Source of the DNA: Fredinandcohnia quinoae
GTDB lineage: Bacteria > Bacillota > Bacilli > Bacillales > Bacillaceae_L
Reading direction: 5' to 3'
Length of the DNA: 64,000 nucleotides
Assembly: GCF_022427965.1 (NCBI RefSeq)
Contig: NZ_JAKTTI010000005.1
Coordinates: 1 to 64,000 of the forward strand
Made by a program: the position numbers and the translations under genes. The notes beneath the pieces were generated by a model. It saw only the letters and a program-made list of their open reading frames with translations. It made no database searches and had not been told where the DNA came from. Below, one piece after another: positions 26,450 to 36,264 of the stretch (the first letter of the stretch is position 1; the number at the start of each line of letters is the position of its first letter).

Positions 26450-27439
26450 CTATTTATTTTGTGTTAACTCAATATCAGCAGAATGAATGTGATGTATCGT
26501 GCCGTCTAAGGATTTTAATTGTAAAACGCCTTCATCAGTTATGCCTAGAGCCTTTCCTTCGATCGCACCTGTTAGTGTACGGGCAATAATGTTTTGTCCA
26601 ATACTTATCGCATAACTTTCCCATAATAGCTTAATGATTTTAAACCCATGCTGCAGGTACTCACCATAAAGCTTTTCAATCTTCACTAATATACATTGTA
26701 TTAATCTTGCCCGATCAATTCCCTCCCCTTTTTGAATTGCTAAAGAGGTTGCAATATTTTTTAAAAAGTCGGGAAAATGACTTTCGGTATGGTTCACATT
26801 GATCCCGATTCCAATTATGACAGAATTTATTCGATCAGCCTCTGCTTGCAGCTCAGTTAAAATACCAACAACCTTTTTATTATTCAACAGTATATCATTA
26901 GGCCATTTAATATCAGCTTCAAGCCCTGTTGCTTCCTGAATTCCTTGAACAACACCAACTGCAGCTAATAATGTCAATTGTGGTGCCTGATATGGAGGAA
27001 TATTAGGCCGTAAAATAATGCTCATCCACACCCCCGTATGTTTCGGTGAATGCCATACCCGATCTAATCTGCCACGACCAGCAGTCTGCTCTTCAGCAAC
27101 AACAATTGTTCCTTCTGGTGCACCTTCGTACGCAAGATGATGGGCAATTTTTTGGGTAGATGTTACGGTTTCTTCAAAATGAATATTTCGTCCCAGACTT
27201 GATGTTTTCAAACCTAATTGAATTTCATTACTACTAATCTTGTCAGGCTTAGAGATAATCCGGTAGCCCAATTTGCGAACCGCCTCAAGTTCATACCCTT
27301 CATTTCTAAGTCCCTCAATATGTTTCCATACAGCAGTTCGGGAACAGCCCAAACGCTCACTTAATTTTTGACCAGAAATATATTCCCCGTTAGCATTTGA
27401 GAAAACTTCTAATAATGTCTTTCTTATTTCTGATTGCAA
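26450..27439 (-). CDS. birA: Biotin protein ligase / biotin operon repressor
   Basis: A 329-residue group II biotin ligase: N-terminal helix-turn-helix (SGQKLSERLGCSRTAVWKHI, about 20-40), catalytic domain with the biotinoyl-AMP loop GRGRLDRVWHSP, and WPNDILLNNKKVVGIL containing the catalytic Lys; a small C-terminal SH3-like domain ends it. It biotinylates acetyl-CoA and pyruvate carboxylases and represses biotin genes. The start TTG 27439 is chosen over GTG 27451, which would sit on the AAAGGAG ribosome site. It overlaps the cca 3' end by 16 bases. Confidence 0.94.
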   Translation of the reverse strand: MQSEIRKTLLEVFSNANGEYISGQKLSERLGCSRTAVWKHIEGLRNEGYELEAVRKLGYRIISKPDKISSNEIQLGLKTSSLGRNIHFEETVTSTQKIAHHLAYEGAPEGTIVVAEEQTAGRGRLDRVWHSPKHTGVWMSIILRPNIPPYQAPQLTLLAAVGVVQGIQEATGLEADIKWPNDILLNNKKVVGILTELQAEADRINSVIIGIGINVNHTESHFPDFLKNIATSLAIQKGEGIDRARLIQCILVKIEKLYGEYLQHGFKIIKLLWESYAISIGQNIIARTLTGAIEGKALGITDEGVLQLKSLDGTIHHIHSADIELTQNK

Positions 27440-28614
27440 GACCGAAGCCACTCCTTTACCATTTGTATGTTATTCTCAGTTTCATGATCTAAAATGGCAT
27501 TTTCAACTTTCTCCAACAGTTCAGAAATCCATTTCCCTGGCTTCTTATCGTACATGGAAGTAAGAACTTGTCCATTAATCGCCAAATCAGTTCGAGATTT
27601 AATCGGTAGTTTGTCATATTCTACTAATGGTTGATAATTTAAATCATTAACAAATCCTAAGATTTTACGAATTCTTTCGACTTGAGAAATACTTTCATAA
27701 TCATTCTCATATAATAGCCTCTTGGTCCATCCAACTTCATCGATTTTTTTTAAGCTTGAAACATTCTTGACTACGCTGTTAATGATTTTGGATGGTAGTT
27801 TCCATTTCCGTAAAAATAAATTACAGTCCTCAATTTTAAGTAAATAGCATATGAGTGTCCAATACTCAACCCGATCCTTCAATATAGTCCAATTATACTT
27901 AACAAACGATGTCAATAGTTCCTCTTTATCAATCAAACCTGGAAGATATTGATAAAGTGAAGTTTCCAATAAAATTCCACATGCTTCTTGACAATTTTCT
28001 CCCCTTAGCATTTTTTCAAATTCAACTGTTACACGTTCAATTGATATTTTACTTAAAAGATTTGCTTGATTTGAAATTGCTTCTTGGGTTTTATCATCTA
28101 ATTTAAATGATAATTGAGCAACGAATCGAATGGCCCTCATCATTCTTAATGCATCTTCATTAAATCTTTCATAAGGATTGCCTACTGATTGAATCACCTT
28201 TGACTCAATGGCTTTTCTTCCTTCGTATGGATCGATGAATTCTCCATCCACATTCATTGCAATTGCATTCATCGTAAAATCTCTTCTTTTCAGATCTTCA
28301 CGTAGTGACTTAACAAATGCAACATCCTTTGGTCTTCGAAAGTCAACATAGTTCTCTTCCGTGCGAAAGGTTGTAACTTCAAATTGTTCTCCTTCAAAAA
28401 GGACAATAACTGTACCATGTGCTGCCCCAACATCGATCGTCTTTGGAAATAGTAACATCGTTTCACTAGGTGAAGCAGAAGTAGCAATATCAATATCACC
28501 TATTTCTCTTTTTAGTAGGAAATCTCTAACAGCACCACCAACAAAATATGCCTCATATCCATTAGTTTGCAATGTTTGAATAATCCTTTTTCCTTTTTGA
28601 AAAGGTTCGAACAT
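27424..28614 (-). CDS. cca: CCA-adding tRNA nucleotidyltransferase
   Basis: A 396-residue class II enzyme that builds or repairs the tRNA 3'-CCA end. Head-domain motifs: GGAVRDFLL (about 25-33), the metal-binding DIDIAT (about 40), RRDFTMNAIA, and the base-discriminating EDALRMMRAIRF (EDxxR). Neck and body follow. Located between bshA and birA as in B. subtilis. Confidence 0.96.
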   Translation of the reverse strand: MFEPFQKGKRIIQTLQTNGYEAYFVGGAVRDFLLKREIGDIDIATSASPSETMLLFPKTIDVGAAHGTVIVLFEGEQFEVTTFRTEENYVDFRRPKDVAFVKSLREDLKRRDFTMNAIAMNVDGEFIDPYEGRKAIESKVIQSVGNPYERFNEDALRMMRAIRFVAQLSFKLDDKTQEAISNQANLLSKISIERVTVEFEKMLRGENCQEACGILLETSLYQYLPGLIDKEELLTSFVKYNWTILKDRVEYWTLICYLLKIEDCNLFLRKWKLPSKIINSVVKNVSSLKKIDEVGWTKRLLYENDYESISQVERIRKILGFVNDLNYQPLVEYDKLPIKSRTDLAINGQVLTSMYDKKPGKWISELLEKVENAILDHETENNIQMVKEWLRSCNQK

Positions 28615-28630
28615 ATTAGCTCACCTATCT

Positions 28631-29761
28631 TTAATCCTTATTAAGTATCGAGAAATACAAATCTTCATATTCATTAACAATTTTTTTGGAATTAAATTTC
28701 CCTTCTACAGACATTACTGCATTGCTAGATATTTCTTTATGCAGGTTTTCGTTTTTAAGTAATTGAATTGATTTACTAGCAACTTCTTCATAATCTCCAA
28801 TTTCACATAGATAACCGTTATAACCATCATTAATTACTTCAGGAATTCCACCTATATTCGTGCCAACAGCTGGGACTCCACAAGCCATTGCTTCTAATAA
28901 TACTAATCCAAAGCTTTCTTTTTCAGATAATAATAGTTTTAAATCACTAATTGAATATAATTCCTCAACATTTTCCTGTTTCCCTAAGAAAAGAACATCA
29001 TCCTCTAGTTTTAAATCATTAACCATTTTGCAAACAACAGTTAGTTCAGGTCCATCCCCGACTAGTAATAATTTTGATGGTATTTCTTTATGTATTAAGT
29101 GAAATGCCTTCACAACATCACGCACACGTTTCACTTGTCGAAAATTTGAAACATGGATAACTACCTTTTCATGTGAAGCAATTCCATATTGTTCCTTTAA
29201 ATCGCTAACATTCTTTCGATGATAGACTCTTTCATCAATAAAATTATAAACCGTTTTAATTTCTTTCTTCGGTTCGATTAATTCATAGGTTTGATCGACA
29301 AGTGCCTTCGAAACTGCTGTGACTACATCTGATGTTTCAATTCCAAAACGGATTAAATCAGTTAAAGATGGATCATAGCCTAAAACAGTAATATCAGTAC
29401 CATGTAATGTTGTGACAATTTTCAAATCACCACCAACCATTTGTTTTGCTAAATATGCACAAACAGCATGTGGGATTGCATAATGTACATGTAGTAAATC
29501 TAATTTTTCCCGTTTGGCCACCTCTGCCATTTTACTTGCAAGTGCTAAATCATAAGGTGGGTATTGAAATACTGAGTATTGATTCACTTCAACTTCATGA
29601 TAATAAATATTTGAATATATTTTATTTAATCGAAAAGGAATACTTGATGAAATAAAATGAATTTCATGACCTTTTTCAGCTAAAAGTTTTCCTAATTCTG
29701 TTGCGATTATGCCTGATCCGCCCACTGTAGGGTAACATGTAATACCTATTTTCAACTTCAT
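28631..29761 (-). CDS. bshA: N-acetyl-alpha-glucosaminyl L-malate synthase (bacillithiol)
   Basis: A 376-residue GT4-family glycosyltransferase that joins UDP-GlcNAc to L-malate, the first step of bacillithiol synthesis. N-terminal [15 protein letters not shown] loop and C-terminal sugar-nucleotide motif [17 protein letters not shown] (about 285-300) are intact. It starts three bases after the bshB1 stop, so the two are co-translated; the thiol-adding enzyme BshC is not in this window. Confidence 0.95.
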   Translation of the reverse strand: MKLKIGITCYPTVGGSGIIATELGKLLAEKGHEIHFISSSIPFRLNKIYSNIYYHEVEVNQYSVFQYPPYDLALASKMAEVAKREKLDLLHVHYAIPHAVCAYLAKQMVGGDLKIVTTLHGTDITVLGYDPSLTDLIRFGIETSDVVTAVSKALVDQTYELIEPKKEIKTVYNFIDERVYHRKNVSDLKEQYGIASHEKVVIHVSNFRQVKRVRDVVKAFHLIHKEIPSKLLLVGDGPELTVVCKMVNDLKLEDDVLFLGKQENVEELYSISDLKLLLSEKESFGLVLLEAMACGVPAVGTNIGGIPEVINDGYNGYLCEIGDYEEVASKSIQLLKNENLHKEISSNAVMSVEGKFNSKKIVNEYEDLYFSILNKD

Positions 29762-29764
29762 TCA

Positions 29765-30475
29765 TTATTCTCCCAATAAATCTTTATTAATTAGAAGTGG
29801 TTTCTCTACTATAAAACCTTCTGCGTACATGATACCGACTTCTTTACCAAATAATCTCTCGCGATTTTCAATCGTTTCTATATATCCATTAACTAATGGT
29901 GTATCGATTGTGCTATCAGTTTTTTGAAACTGACTTTTATATGTTTGCAAACTCACTATTTTATCATCCATGTACGCACTAATATCAATAACGAAATTGG
30001 GCCTATGGAAACCGTTTATCATATAAAAATAGAGTGACTGCGCTTTATGTGGCTCTTGGCCATCCTCATCTTGAAAATTTTTTATGCCTGCTGAAAAAAA
30101 AGCTTCCTTCACTAATTTTGCACAATTCCCATGATCGGGATGACGATCTTCATAATAAGGAGCAAAAATGATCGTTGGTTTATATTTTCTAATAACAGTT
30201 ACAACTTTTTTAATATTTTCATCGTTTATTACGATACCTCTATCAGGAATAGCAAGATTTTCCCTGACTTCCACACCTAAATGATCTGCTGCACGCTTTG
30301 CCTCCGATTTACGAAGAGCAACAGTGCCATTTGAAGAAAGCTCAGCTTCCGTTAAATCACAAATACCTATTTTCTTTCCTTCTTTTGCATATTTTGCAAT
30401 CGTCCCAGCCATTCCAATTTCCACATCATCTGCATGTGCTCCGAATGCTAGAATATGTAATTTCGAATCAGCCAT
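29765..30475 (-). CDS. bshB1: Bacillithiol biosynthesis deacetylase BshB1
   Basis: A 236-residue zinc deacetylase of the LmbE/PIG-L family; it removes the acetyl group from GlcNAc-malate. Zinc ligands are visible in [12 protein letters not shown] (HxDD near residue 13) and HPDHG (about 110). The start ATG 30475 (MADSKLH) is set by AAAGGTGG and gives the family length; the 17-residue upstream extension overlaps mgsA and is unlike the family. It overlaps mgsA by eight bases. Confidence 0.95.
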   Translation of the reverse strand: MADSKLHILAFGAHADDVEIGMAGTIAKYAKEGKKIGICDLTEAELSSNGTVALRKSEAKRAADHLGVEVRENLAIPDRGIVINDENIKKVVTVIRKYKPTIIFAPYYEDRHPDHGNCAKLVKEAFFSAGIKNFQDEDGQEPHKAQSLYFYMINGFHRPNFVIDISAYMDDKIVSLQTYKSQFQKTDSTIDTPLVNGYIETIENRERLFGKEVGIMYAEGFIVEKPLLINKDLLGE

Positions 30476-30887
30476 TTTGTCCACCTTTTCTCGCTTGAAT
30501 GATTTCTCTCCATGAGAAATCGCCACGTTCTAATCCATGTATGAGTATTTCAGCCGTTCCCATATTCGTTGCTAAAGGCACTAGGTAAACATCACAAAGT
30601 CTAATCAATGCTGAAACATCTGGTTCATGTGGCTGAGCTGTTAATGGATCCCTAAAAAAGAGTACCATATCCATTTTGTCCTTCGCTATCATGGCACCAA
30701 TTTCTTGATCTCCGCCTAATGGGCCTGATTGGAAGCGATGAATTTGTAATCCTGTAGCTTCACTTATTTTTAAGCCAGTCGTTCCAGTAGCAAATAGTTC
30801 GTGTTTTTCTAATACTTCCTTATAGGCAGTAGAAAATTGAATTAGATCTTGTTTCTTTTTATCATGGGCAATTAGTGCAATTCTCAA
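30468..30887 (-). CDS. mgsA: Methylglyoxal synthase
   Basis: A 139-residue enzyme turning dihydroxyacetone phosphate into methylglyoxal, a bypass relieving sugar-phosphate stress. Seen: [11 protein letters not shown] start, phosphate loop TGTTGLKI (about 44), [11 protein letters not shown] with catalytic Asp, and [15 protein letters not shown]. The TTG at 30887 is preferred: AAGGGG lies nine bases upstream, giving the normal protein start; the ATG at 30908 would overlap dapB. The gene is in the dapB-mgsA-bshB1-bshA-cca-birA chain. Confidence 0.95.
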   Translation of the reverse strand: MRIALIAHDKKKQDLIQFSTAYKEVLEKHELFATGTTGLKISEATGLQIHRFQSGPLGGDQEIGAMIAKDKMDMVLFFRDPLTAQPHEPDVSALIRLCDVYLVPLATNMGTAEILIHGLERGDFSWREIIQARKGGQNG

Positions 30888-30900
30888 GATACATTTCCCC

Positions 30901-31701
30901 TTATTCAATAATATTTTCTAGTCCATATACAAGCACTTCAAGATTCATAACAGTTTCAACCGAAACCTTCACTCCAGACATAAATGATTCACGATTAAAA
31001 GAGTCATGTCGAATTGAGAGCAATTGTCCATGTCCTCCAAACATGACTTCTTGATGAGCAATTAAACCAGGTAACCGTACACTATGAATATGTATCCCAT
31101 CAAACTCTGCACCACGTGCACCTTGAATTGTTTCATGTTCATTTGGATGCCCTTGTTTTTTTGACTCCCGAACTGATGAAATTAACTCAGCTGTTTTAAT
31201 AGCTGTTCCTGAAGGTGCATCAAGCTTTTGATCATGATGTAATTCAATAATCTCAATATCCTTGAAATACTTAGCAGCCATTTGTGAAAATTTCATCAAT
31301 AGGATAGCTCCGATTGCAAAATTTGGGGCGATAATTGCACCAATCTGACGTTCCTTCGCCAGTTTTGAAAGTCGTTCTAAATCCAATTTTGAAAATCCTG
31401 TCGTTCCAACTACGGGTCTCACACCATAATCCAGAGCTAACTCAGCATGGTATCTTCCAATTTCAGGAGTAGTTAGATCAATCAACACATCTGGTGCAGT
31501 TTCTTGGAAACATTGGATTGCATCAGTGTAGATAATTGCATCCAGATTAGGCAAACCTTTAATCTCATTTACTTTTTTCCCTTCATTAATACGGTCGATC
31601 ACCCCAACAAGCGAAAAATGTTCCGTATTTTCGATTAAGGTTAAAGCCTCTTTTCCCATACGTCCTCTTGGTCCAGCTACAACAATTTTAATTTGTTTCA
31701 T
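30901..31701 (-). CDS. dapB: 4-hydroxy-tetrahydrodipicolinate reductase
   Basis: A 266-residue NAD(P)H enzyme of the lysine/diaminopimelate pathway; it also supplies the precursor of spore dipicolinate. N-terminal nucleotide fold [11 protein letters not shown] (about 8-18), and the catalytic/substrate motif [15 protein letters not shown] (about 153-167). Its start lies 14 bases inside the preceding MazG-like gene. Confidence 0.96.
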   Translation of the reverse strand: MKQIKIVVAGPRGRMGKEALTLIENTEHFSLVGVIDRINEGKKVNEIKGLPNLDAIIYTDAIQCFQETAPDVLIDLTTPEIGRYHAELALDYGVRPVVGTTGFSKLDLERLSKLAKERQIGAIIAPNFAIGAILLMKFSQMAAKYFKDIEIIELHHDQKLDAPSGTAIKTAELISSVRESKKQGHPNEHETIQGARGAEFDGIHIHSVRLPGLIAHQEVMFGGHGQLLSIRHDSFNRESFMSGVKVSVETVMNLEVLVYGLENIIE

Positions 31702-32059
31702 TTGAACTCCTCTCTTTCACATCAATTTCAACTTTAGTCCATCTATTTTTATCTCTAGTATTAAATTTGTTCATGACGATATTGTGTGCATTCTCTAGAT
31801 CAATGTTTAATGAATTTGCTAAACAAATTAATACAAAAAGAAGATCACCAGCTTCCTCCTCGATTGCCTTTTCGGCTTCTGAAGCTTTCTTGGGCTTTTC
31901 CCCATATACATGATTAATTTCTCTAGCTAGCTCGCCCAATTCTTCCGTTAATCTTGCAAGCATTGCTAATGGACTAAAATAACCTTCTTTAAACTGACTT
32001 ATGTATGAATCAACTTCTTGTTGTAATTGTTTCATTGTTTTCTCAGACAATTGCCTCAC
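31688..32059 (-). CDS. ypjD: MazG-like nucleotide pyrophosphohydrolase YpjD
   Basis: A 123-residue all-alpha NTP pyrophosphohydrolase of the MazG/YpjD type, thought to clean nucleotide pools. Metal motif: [15 protein letters not shown] (E-x-x-E, about 40-54) and [16 protein letters not shown] (E-x-x-D, about 75-90). The protein starts near [11 protein letters not shown]; the inner ATG at 32033 is an alternative. First gene of the dapB-containing unit; divergent from the YitT gene. Confidence 0.9.
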   Translation of the reverse strand: MRQLSEKTMKQLQQEVDSYISQFKEGYFSPLAMLARLTEELGELAREINHVYGEKPKKASEAEKAIEEEAGDLLFVLICLANSLNIDLENAHNIVMNKFNTRDKNRWTKVEIDVKERSSNETN

Positions 32060-32134
32060 CTCATTATTTTCTTACTTTATGTTAGCTAATCATAGACAAT
32101 TTGACAAATATAAAATCTTTTTTCTATACGTAGT

Positions 32135-32163
32135 TTGATTACAAAATAAACATCATCTATAAT
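32135..32163 (+). promoter_or_regulatory. SigA-type promoter of the YitT-family gene
   Basis: TTGATT (32135-32140), 17-base spacer, TATAAT (32158-32163), 45 bases upstream of the TTG start. Confidence 0.75.
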
Positions 32164-32207
32164 AAAATAGCTATCATTGTGAGTATTTACTAGGAGGGAA
32201 GTATAAT

Positions 32208-33074
32208 TTGAATTTAAAAATCAAAAATATTTTATTTATATTATTCGGTTCAATCATTTTTGCATTTGGACTTGTTCATTTCAATATGCAAAATAATCTT
32301 GCTGAAGGCGGCTTTACAGGAATCACCTTGTTGTTGTATTTCTTATTTAGTTTCGACCCTTCCTATTCGAATTTAATTTTGAATATCCCATTATTTTTTC
32401 TAGGCTGGAAATTACTTGGTCGAACTTCTTTCTACTATACAATTATTGGGACAGTAAGCCTTTCTATCTTTCTATGGATTTTTCAGAGATATCAATTCCA
32501 TATACCTCTTGATGGAGATTTGACGTTAGCAGCCTTATTTGCTGGTGTTTTTATAGGTGTAGGGTTAGGGATTATATTCCGTTTTGGAGGTACAACAGGT
32601 GGCGTTGATATAATCGCAAGATTAGTTCATAAATACATAGGGTGGAGTATGGGCAAAACGATGTTTATGTTTGATGCAGTCGTAATTACACTTTCACTTA
32701 TCTTTTATTTATCATATAGAGAAGCGATGTATACGTTGGTTGCTGTATTCATAGGTGCTAGAGTAATTGATTTTATGCAAGAAGGAGCTTATTCTGCAAA
32801 AGGGGCAACAATCATCTCAGATAAGAATGCGGAAATCTCAAAAAAAATACTTCAGGAAATGGAACGTGGTGTAACCATTTTAAAAGGGATCGGATCTTTT
32901 ACTCAGCAAGAAAAAAACATCTTATATTGTGTTGTAGGTCGAAATGAGATTGTTCGCTTAAAGCAAGTTATCACATCTGTCGATCCACACGCCTTTGTTG
33001 CGGTCAGTGATGTACACGATGTACTTGGAGAAGGTTTCACTTTAGATGAAAACAAAAACCCTATAGAACGTTAA
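32208..33074 (+). CDS. YitT-family membrane protein
   Basis: A 288-residue integral membrane protein: five to six hydrophobic helices in residues 5-190 (the first is ILFILFGSIIFAFGLVHF), with the family motif FRFGGTTGGVDIIARL, then a cytoplasmic DUF2179 domain (about 200-285) with KGATIISDKN and GVTILKGIGSF. The substrate is unknown. It starts at TTG 32208 after AGGAGGGAAG. It sits in the place of B. subtilis ypjC, which as I recall is shortened; here it is complete. Expressed alone from its own promoter and ended by the terminator at 33073. Confidence 0.9.
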   Translation: MNLKIKNILFILFGSIIFAFGLVHFNMQNNLAEGGFTGITLLLYFLFSFDPSYSNLILNIPLFFLGWKLLGRTSFYYTIIGTVSLSIFLWIFQRYQFHIPLDGDLTLAALFAGVFIGVGLGIIFRFGGTTGGVDIIARLVHKYIGWSMGKTMFMFDAVVITLSLIFYLSYREAMYTLVAVFIGARVIDFMQEGAYSAKGATIISDKNAEISKKILQEMERGVTILKGIGSFTQQEKNILYCVVGRNEIVRLKQVITSVDPHAFVAVSDVHDVLGEGFTLDENKNPIER

Positions 33075-33098
33075 AAAACCTGCAATCGCAGGTTTTTT
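33073..33098. terminator. Bidirectional terminator, YitT gene / zinc peptidase gene
   Basis: Perfect stem AAAAAACCTGC/GCAGGTTTTTT with 4-base loop between convergent genes. Confidence 0.92.
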
Positions 33099-33100
33099 CT

Positions 33101-33787
33101 TTAATCATCAGATCTTGTCATCCCGGTGTATATTAAGATAAGTCTTAATAGTTCCAGTACCGCTACAGATGCTGCTGCAACATAAGTCATTGCTGCTGCA
33201 TTTAATACTTTTTTTGTTTCATGTTCTTCTTCATTTCGAATTGCACCTACGGATACAATCTGCTGCATTGCACGTGAAGATGCATTAAATTCAACTGGTA
33301 ATGTAACTACCTGAAATAGTACAGCAGCTGCCATAAAAATAATTCCTAATAACATTAAATCTCGAAATGCTGTAAAAAACATTCCAGCTAAGATTAAGAT
33401 CCAGGAAACATTTGAACCAAAATTTGCTACTGGAACAAGTGCATGACGAAAACGTAAGAAAGCATAGTCTTGTTGGTCTTGTATTGCATGTCCAACCTCA
33501 TGTGCTGCAACTGCAGAGCCTGCTAGTGAAGTTCCATGATAATTATTAGAAGATAAACGAACGGTTTTTGATCTCGGATCATAGTGATCTGACAAAAACC
33601 CCGGGGTCTCTTCAATTCTTACATCATATAGTCCATTTTGGTCTAGTATCCTTCTAGCAACTTGAGCTCCAGTTAATCCAGAAGATGCTTGTACTTGCGA
33701 ATACTTCTTATAAGTACTTTTAACCTTCATTTGAGCATATAGCGGTATTAAACTGATGATCAAAAAATACACTAAAAATGTAATCAT
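33101..33787 (-). CDS. YugP-like membrane zinc metallopeptidase
   Basis: A 228-residue protein of the neutral zinc metallopeptidase family called YugP in B. subtilis. It has an N-terminal membrane helix (MITFLVYFLIISLIPLYAQ), the catalytic HEVGH motif (about residue 111) in SAVAAHEVGHAIQDQ, and three further hydrophobic helices in the C-terminal half. The start is ATG 33787, set by GGAGGAAAT; the longer frame lacks a site. The physiological target is unknown. It lies between convergent YitT and upstream ypjB, read in the same direction as ypjB. Confidence 0.88.
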   Translation of the reverse strand: MITFLVYFLIISLIPLYAQMKVKSTYKKYSQVQASSGLTGAQVARRILDQNGLYDVRIEETPGFLSDHYDPRSKTVRLSSNNYHGTSLAGSAVAAHEVGHAIQDQQDYAFLRFRHALVPVANFGSNVSWILILAGMFFTAFRDLMLLGIIFMAAAVLFQVVTLPVEFNASSRAMQQIVSVGAIRNEEEHETKKVLNAAAMTYVAAASVAVLELLRLILIYTGMTRSDD

Positions 33788-33859
33788 ACGTATATTTCCT
33801 CCATACTTAGATATAAGTAATATTGTAGTGAGGTAATTGAAGAAAGTCAATCAATACGT

Positions 33860-34660
33860 TTAACGATCATCGTAATCTCTTTGAGATTGTTTCTTTTGTT
33901 TATCACCAATATATTTTCTCCAACCTACATATGTTAATGATAGAATGATAGTACTACCCGTTAATATCATCACCCAAATTAATGACGGATCTGCATCATC
34001 CTCTTTCATTTTGTCAAATAAATTCGTAAGATCTACTTCCATTTGCTCAAGCTGCTTTAAGCGAGTTGAATTATTCAAATCATCGTCACGATAATGATCC
34101 AAAAATGTGATATGTGAGTCAAGCCTTTGAACAGCTTCCTCAGTAATATCTACTTTCAAACTTGGATAAATCATCTCATACTTGGAAAGAAAAGCATTTA
34201 AGTGTTGTTGGTATGTTTGAATATCTCCAATTTCAACTGTTTGTTTCATCTGACTAAATGTAGTCATGATTGAATCTTCCATTTCTGCCCACATCGGTTG
34301 ATGCTCAGAACGAATCGCATCGATTACAAGCCGAAATTGTGTGACGATTCTAAGTTTATCCCCAAAGTCGAGTGATGAGGAGTTGACTGCTTCTAATGCG
34401 TGATTATGAGCATCTGTAATAATTTGTAATTCACCCATCGAATATGGTCTATTTTTTAAATTGACCTTTAAAAATTCATTAGAAAAATGTGATAAGAATT
34501 GCTCAGCCTCTTCATATCTTTCTTGTTTCACCATAAGTAAAGCTTGATCAGAAATATGATCGAGACTCTCCCAATTGCCTTCTTTAGAAACAGCAAATAT
34601 GGATGCTGAATATAAAAATAATAGGATACAAATTATAACAACCATTCTAAAAAATCTCAT
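33860..34660 (-). CDS. ypjB: Sporulation protein YpjB
   Basis: A 266-residue protein with a signal peptide (FFRMVVIICILLFLYSASIFA), a long helical outside domain (35-220, rich in Gln/Glu/Leu helices such as SDQALLMVKQERYEEAEQFL) and a C-terminal membrane helix (LIWVMILTGSTIILSLTYV) with a short basic tail. YpjB is known from B. subtilis as a sporulation-linked protein of unclear function. It lies next to ypjA as in that species. Confidence 0.85.
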   Translation of the reverse strand: MRFFRMVVIICILLFLYSASIFAVSKEGNWESLDHISDQALLMVKQERYEEAEQFLSHFSNEFLKVNLKNRPYSMGELQIITDAHNHALEAVNSSSLDFGDKLRIVTQFRLVIDAIRSEHQPMWAEMEDSIMTTFSQMKQTVEIGDIQTYQQHLNAFLSKYEMIYPSLKVDITEEAVQRLDSHITFLDHYRDDDLNNSTRLKQLEQMEVDLTNLFDKMKEDDADPSLIWVMILTGSTIILSLTYVGWRKYIGDKQKKQSQRDYDDR

Positions 34661-34728
34661 ACTTGTCCCTCCCCAAACATCTAGTAAAATGTATGTTTAG
34701 TTGGACAAGAGTAGACCATTTTTTTTCA

Positions 34729-35319
34729 TTATGGGAAAGAGAGCTTCAAGCCATCTTTCTTAACACACAAAAGGTATGCGATTAATATTGATGTCACACT
34801 TAACCAAAATGTAAAATATCCGATTTGTGGAATATACTGATCTAGCATACTGTATCGTGGAAGCATTTGAAATACATAATCAATGACATCATTGTGTAGT
34901 GTCCAAACTGCAACAAGAACTAAATGAATCGGTTTAATTCGGTAATATGGAGCATATAGTAATCCCTGAATTGCCATACCTAAATGGGAGAATATTAGCA
35001 TATATCCTACAGGTGTTAAATCACCAGTGAAATATGTTAGAATATTCATCACAACTGCCCAAATTCCATATTTAAATAAAGTTACAATTGCTAATGCTTC
35101 AATCAATGGCCAATTTTTTTTCAATAAAAATCCGACTAATACGATACAAAAAAATAAACTTGCAGTCGGGCTATCCGGAACAAAGACTAAAAATTTTGCA
35201 GGTGTTATCTTCAATTGACTTTCATACCAAATATAACCATAGATTGTCCCCGGCACATTAATTATCAGTAGAGTCCATAATACCCAACGTTGTCCCATTA
35301 AATATGTAATTGATTTCAT
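34729..35319 (-). CDS. ypjA: YpjA-family membrane protein (DUF1405)
   Basis: A 196-residue polytopic membrane protein with about six hydrophobic helices (WVLWTLLIINVPGTIYGYIW first, ending YFTFWLSVTSILIAYLL). DUF1405 proteins are found beside qcrABC in bacilli; no activity is known. The start is uncertain: ATG 35319 (MKSITYL), or the TTG just before it, gives about the family's 185-200 residues; AAGGAAAG lies upstream. The ORF itself extends to 35415 without a ribosome site. Confidence 0.8.
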   Translation of the reverse strand: MKSITYLMGQRWVLWTLLIINVPGTIYGYIWYESQLKITPAKFLVFVPDSPTASLFFCIVLVGFLLKKNWPLIEALAIVTLFKYGIWAVVMNILTYFTGDLTPVGYMLIFSHLGMAIQGLLYAPYYRIKPIHLVLVAVWTLHNDVIDYVFQMLPRYSMLDQYIPQIGYFTFWLSVTSILIAYLLCVKKDGLKLSFP

Positions 35320-35403
35320 CAATATGTACCAACTTTCCTTAACATGATCTAATTCTAGATTCACGAAAATGAACAAGAATGTCAAGTAATTTTCAGAAAG
35401 AAA

Positions 35404-35428
35404 AAAAGCCGACAAGTAAAGTCAGCTT
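35404..35428 (-). terminator. Terminator of qcrABC
   Basis: Minus-strand stem AAAGCTGAC/GTCGGCTTT (35420-35428 and 35404-35412, one G-U pair) followed by T7, just past the qcrC stop. Confidence 0.85.
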
Positions 35429-35436
35429 TCTATAAG

Positions 35437-36207
35437 TTATTTAGATGTTACACCTGAGATAAATTCTGCAAGCTTTTGAAGTTCTTCATCAGTACCTTTG
35501 AACATACCCGGAGGCATGTCTCCTGTACCATTTTTTGCAATATCTGCTACTTCCTCTGGAGTCAGCCCAGTGTCAACTAGTGATGCACCAACACCTGCAA
35601 TACCTTGAAGGTTATCCCCATGACAACTAATACAACCTTTATCCTTAAATACTAAATATCCCTCAGACGCAGTATCAATATCAGCTTCGGCTACAATTTT
35701 ACCTTGTTCTTTTGATGCTTCCCAATCATGGGTAACAACTGATTCCCAAGTTAAAAAAACAGTAGCTGAAACAGCTAATAACATTAGTCCAGTTGCAACA
35801 GGTCTTTTAGCAGGTCGACGCTCTGGTCCACGGTCTAAGAATGGAGCTAATAGTAAAGCACCAAACGCAAGTCCAGGCATAACAAGAGCACCAATTACTG
35901 TATATGGTCCTGATGCATAAGAGTATTTTAGTAATTGATATAAGAATAAGAAGTACCAGTCAGGTAATGGAATATATGCTGTATCTGTTGGATCAGCAAT
36001 ACGTTCTAATGGTGACGGATGTGCCACTGTTAAACAGAGAAATCCAATCAGGAATACAGAACCTACCAACCATTCTTTTAACAAGAAGTTCGGCCAGAAT
36101 GCTTCTGTTTTTCCTGGGTATTCGGAATAATCCTTAGGAATATTTTGCTTTCTTCCGACAGGAACACGGGAGTCCCCTACAAATTTCATTCCTTTTCCGC
36201 GATGCAT
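35437..36207 (-). CDS. qcrC: Menaquinol:cytochrome c reductase, cytochrome b/c subunit
   Basis: A 256-residue fusion of cytochrome b subunit IV and a cytochrome c domain, typical of the Bacillus bc complex. Residues 45-150 carry three membrane helices (VFLIGFLCLTVAHPSP first); LPDWYFLFLYQLLKY is the quinol-site PDWY-type motif. The C-terminal heme-c site is CISCH (about 197), with the axial Met in DMPPGMF (about 235). It passes electrons from menaquinol to cytochrome c outside. Third gene of qcrABC. Confidence 0.96.
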   Translation of the reverse strand: MHRGKGMKFVGDSRVPVGRKQNIPKDYSEYPGKTEAFWPNFLLKEWLVGSVFLIGFLCLTVAHPSPLERIADPTDTAYIPLPDWYFLFLYQLLKYSYASGPYTVIGALVMPGLAFGALLLAPFLDRGPERRPAKRPVATGLMLLAVSATVFLTWESVVTHDWEASKEQGKIVAEADIDTASEGYLVFKDKGCISCHGDNLQGIAGVGASLVDTGLTPEEVADIAKNGTGDMPPGMFKGTDEELQKLAEFISGVTSK

Positions 36208-36264
36208 AATCGGTCCCCCTCCTTTTTTAAGGTTTATAAGTAAAAATTAGTAGTCCAATTAATT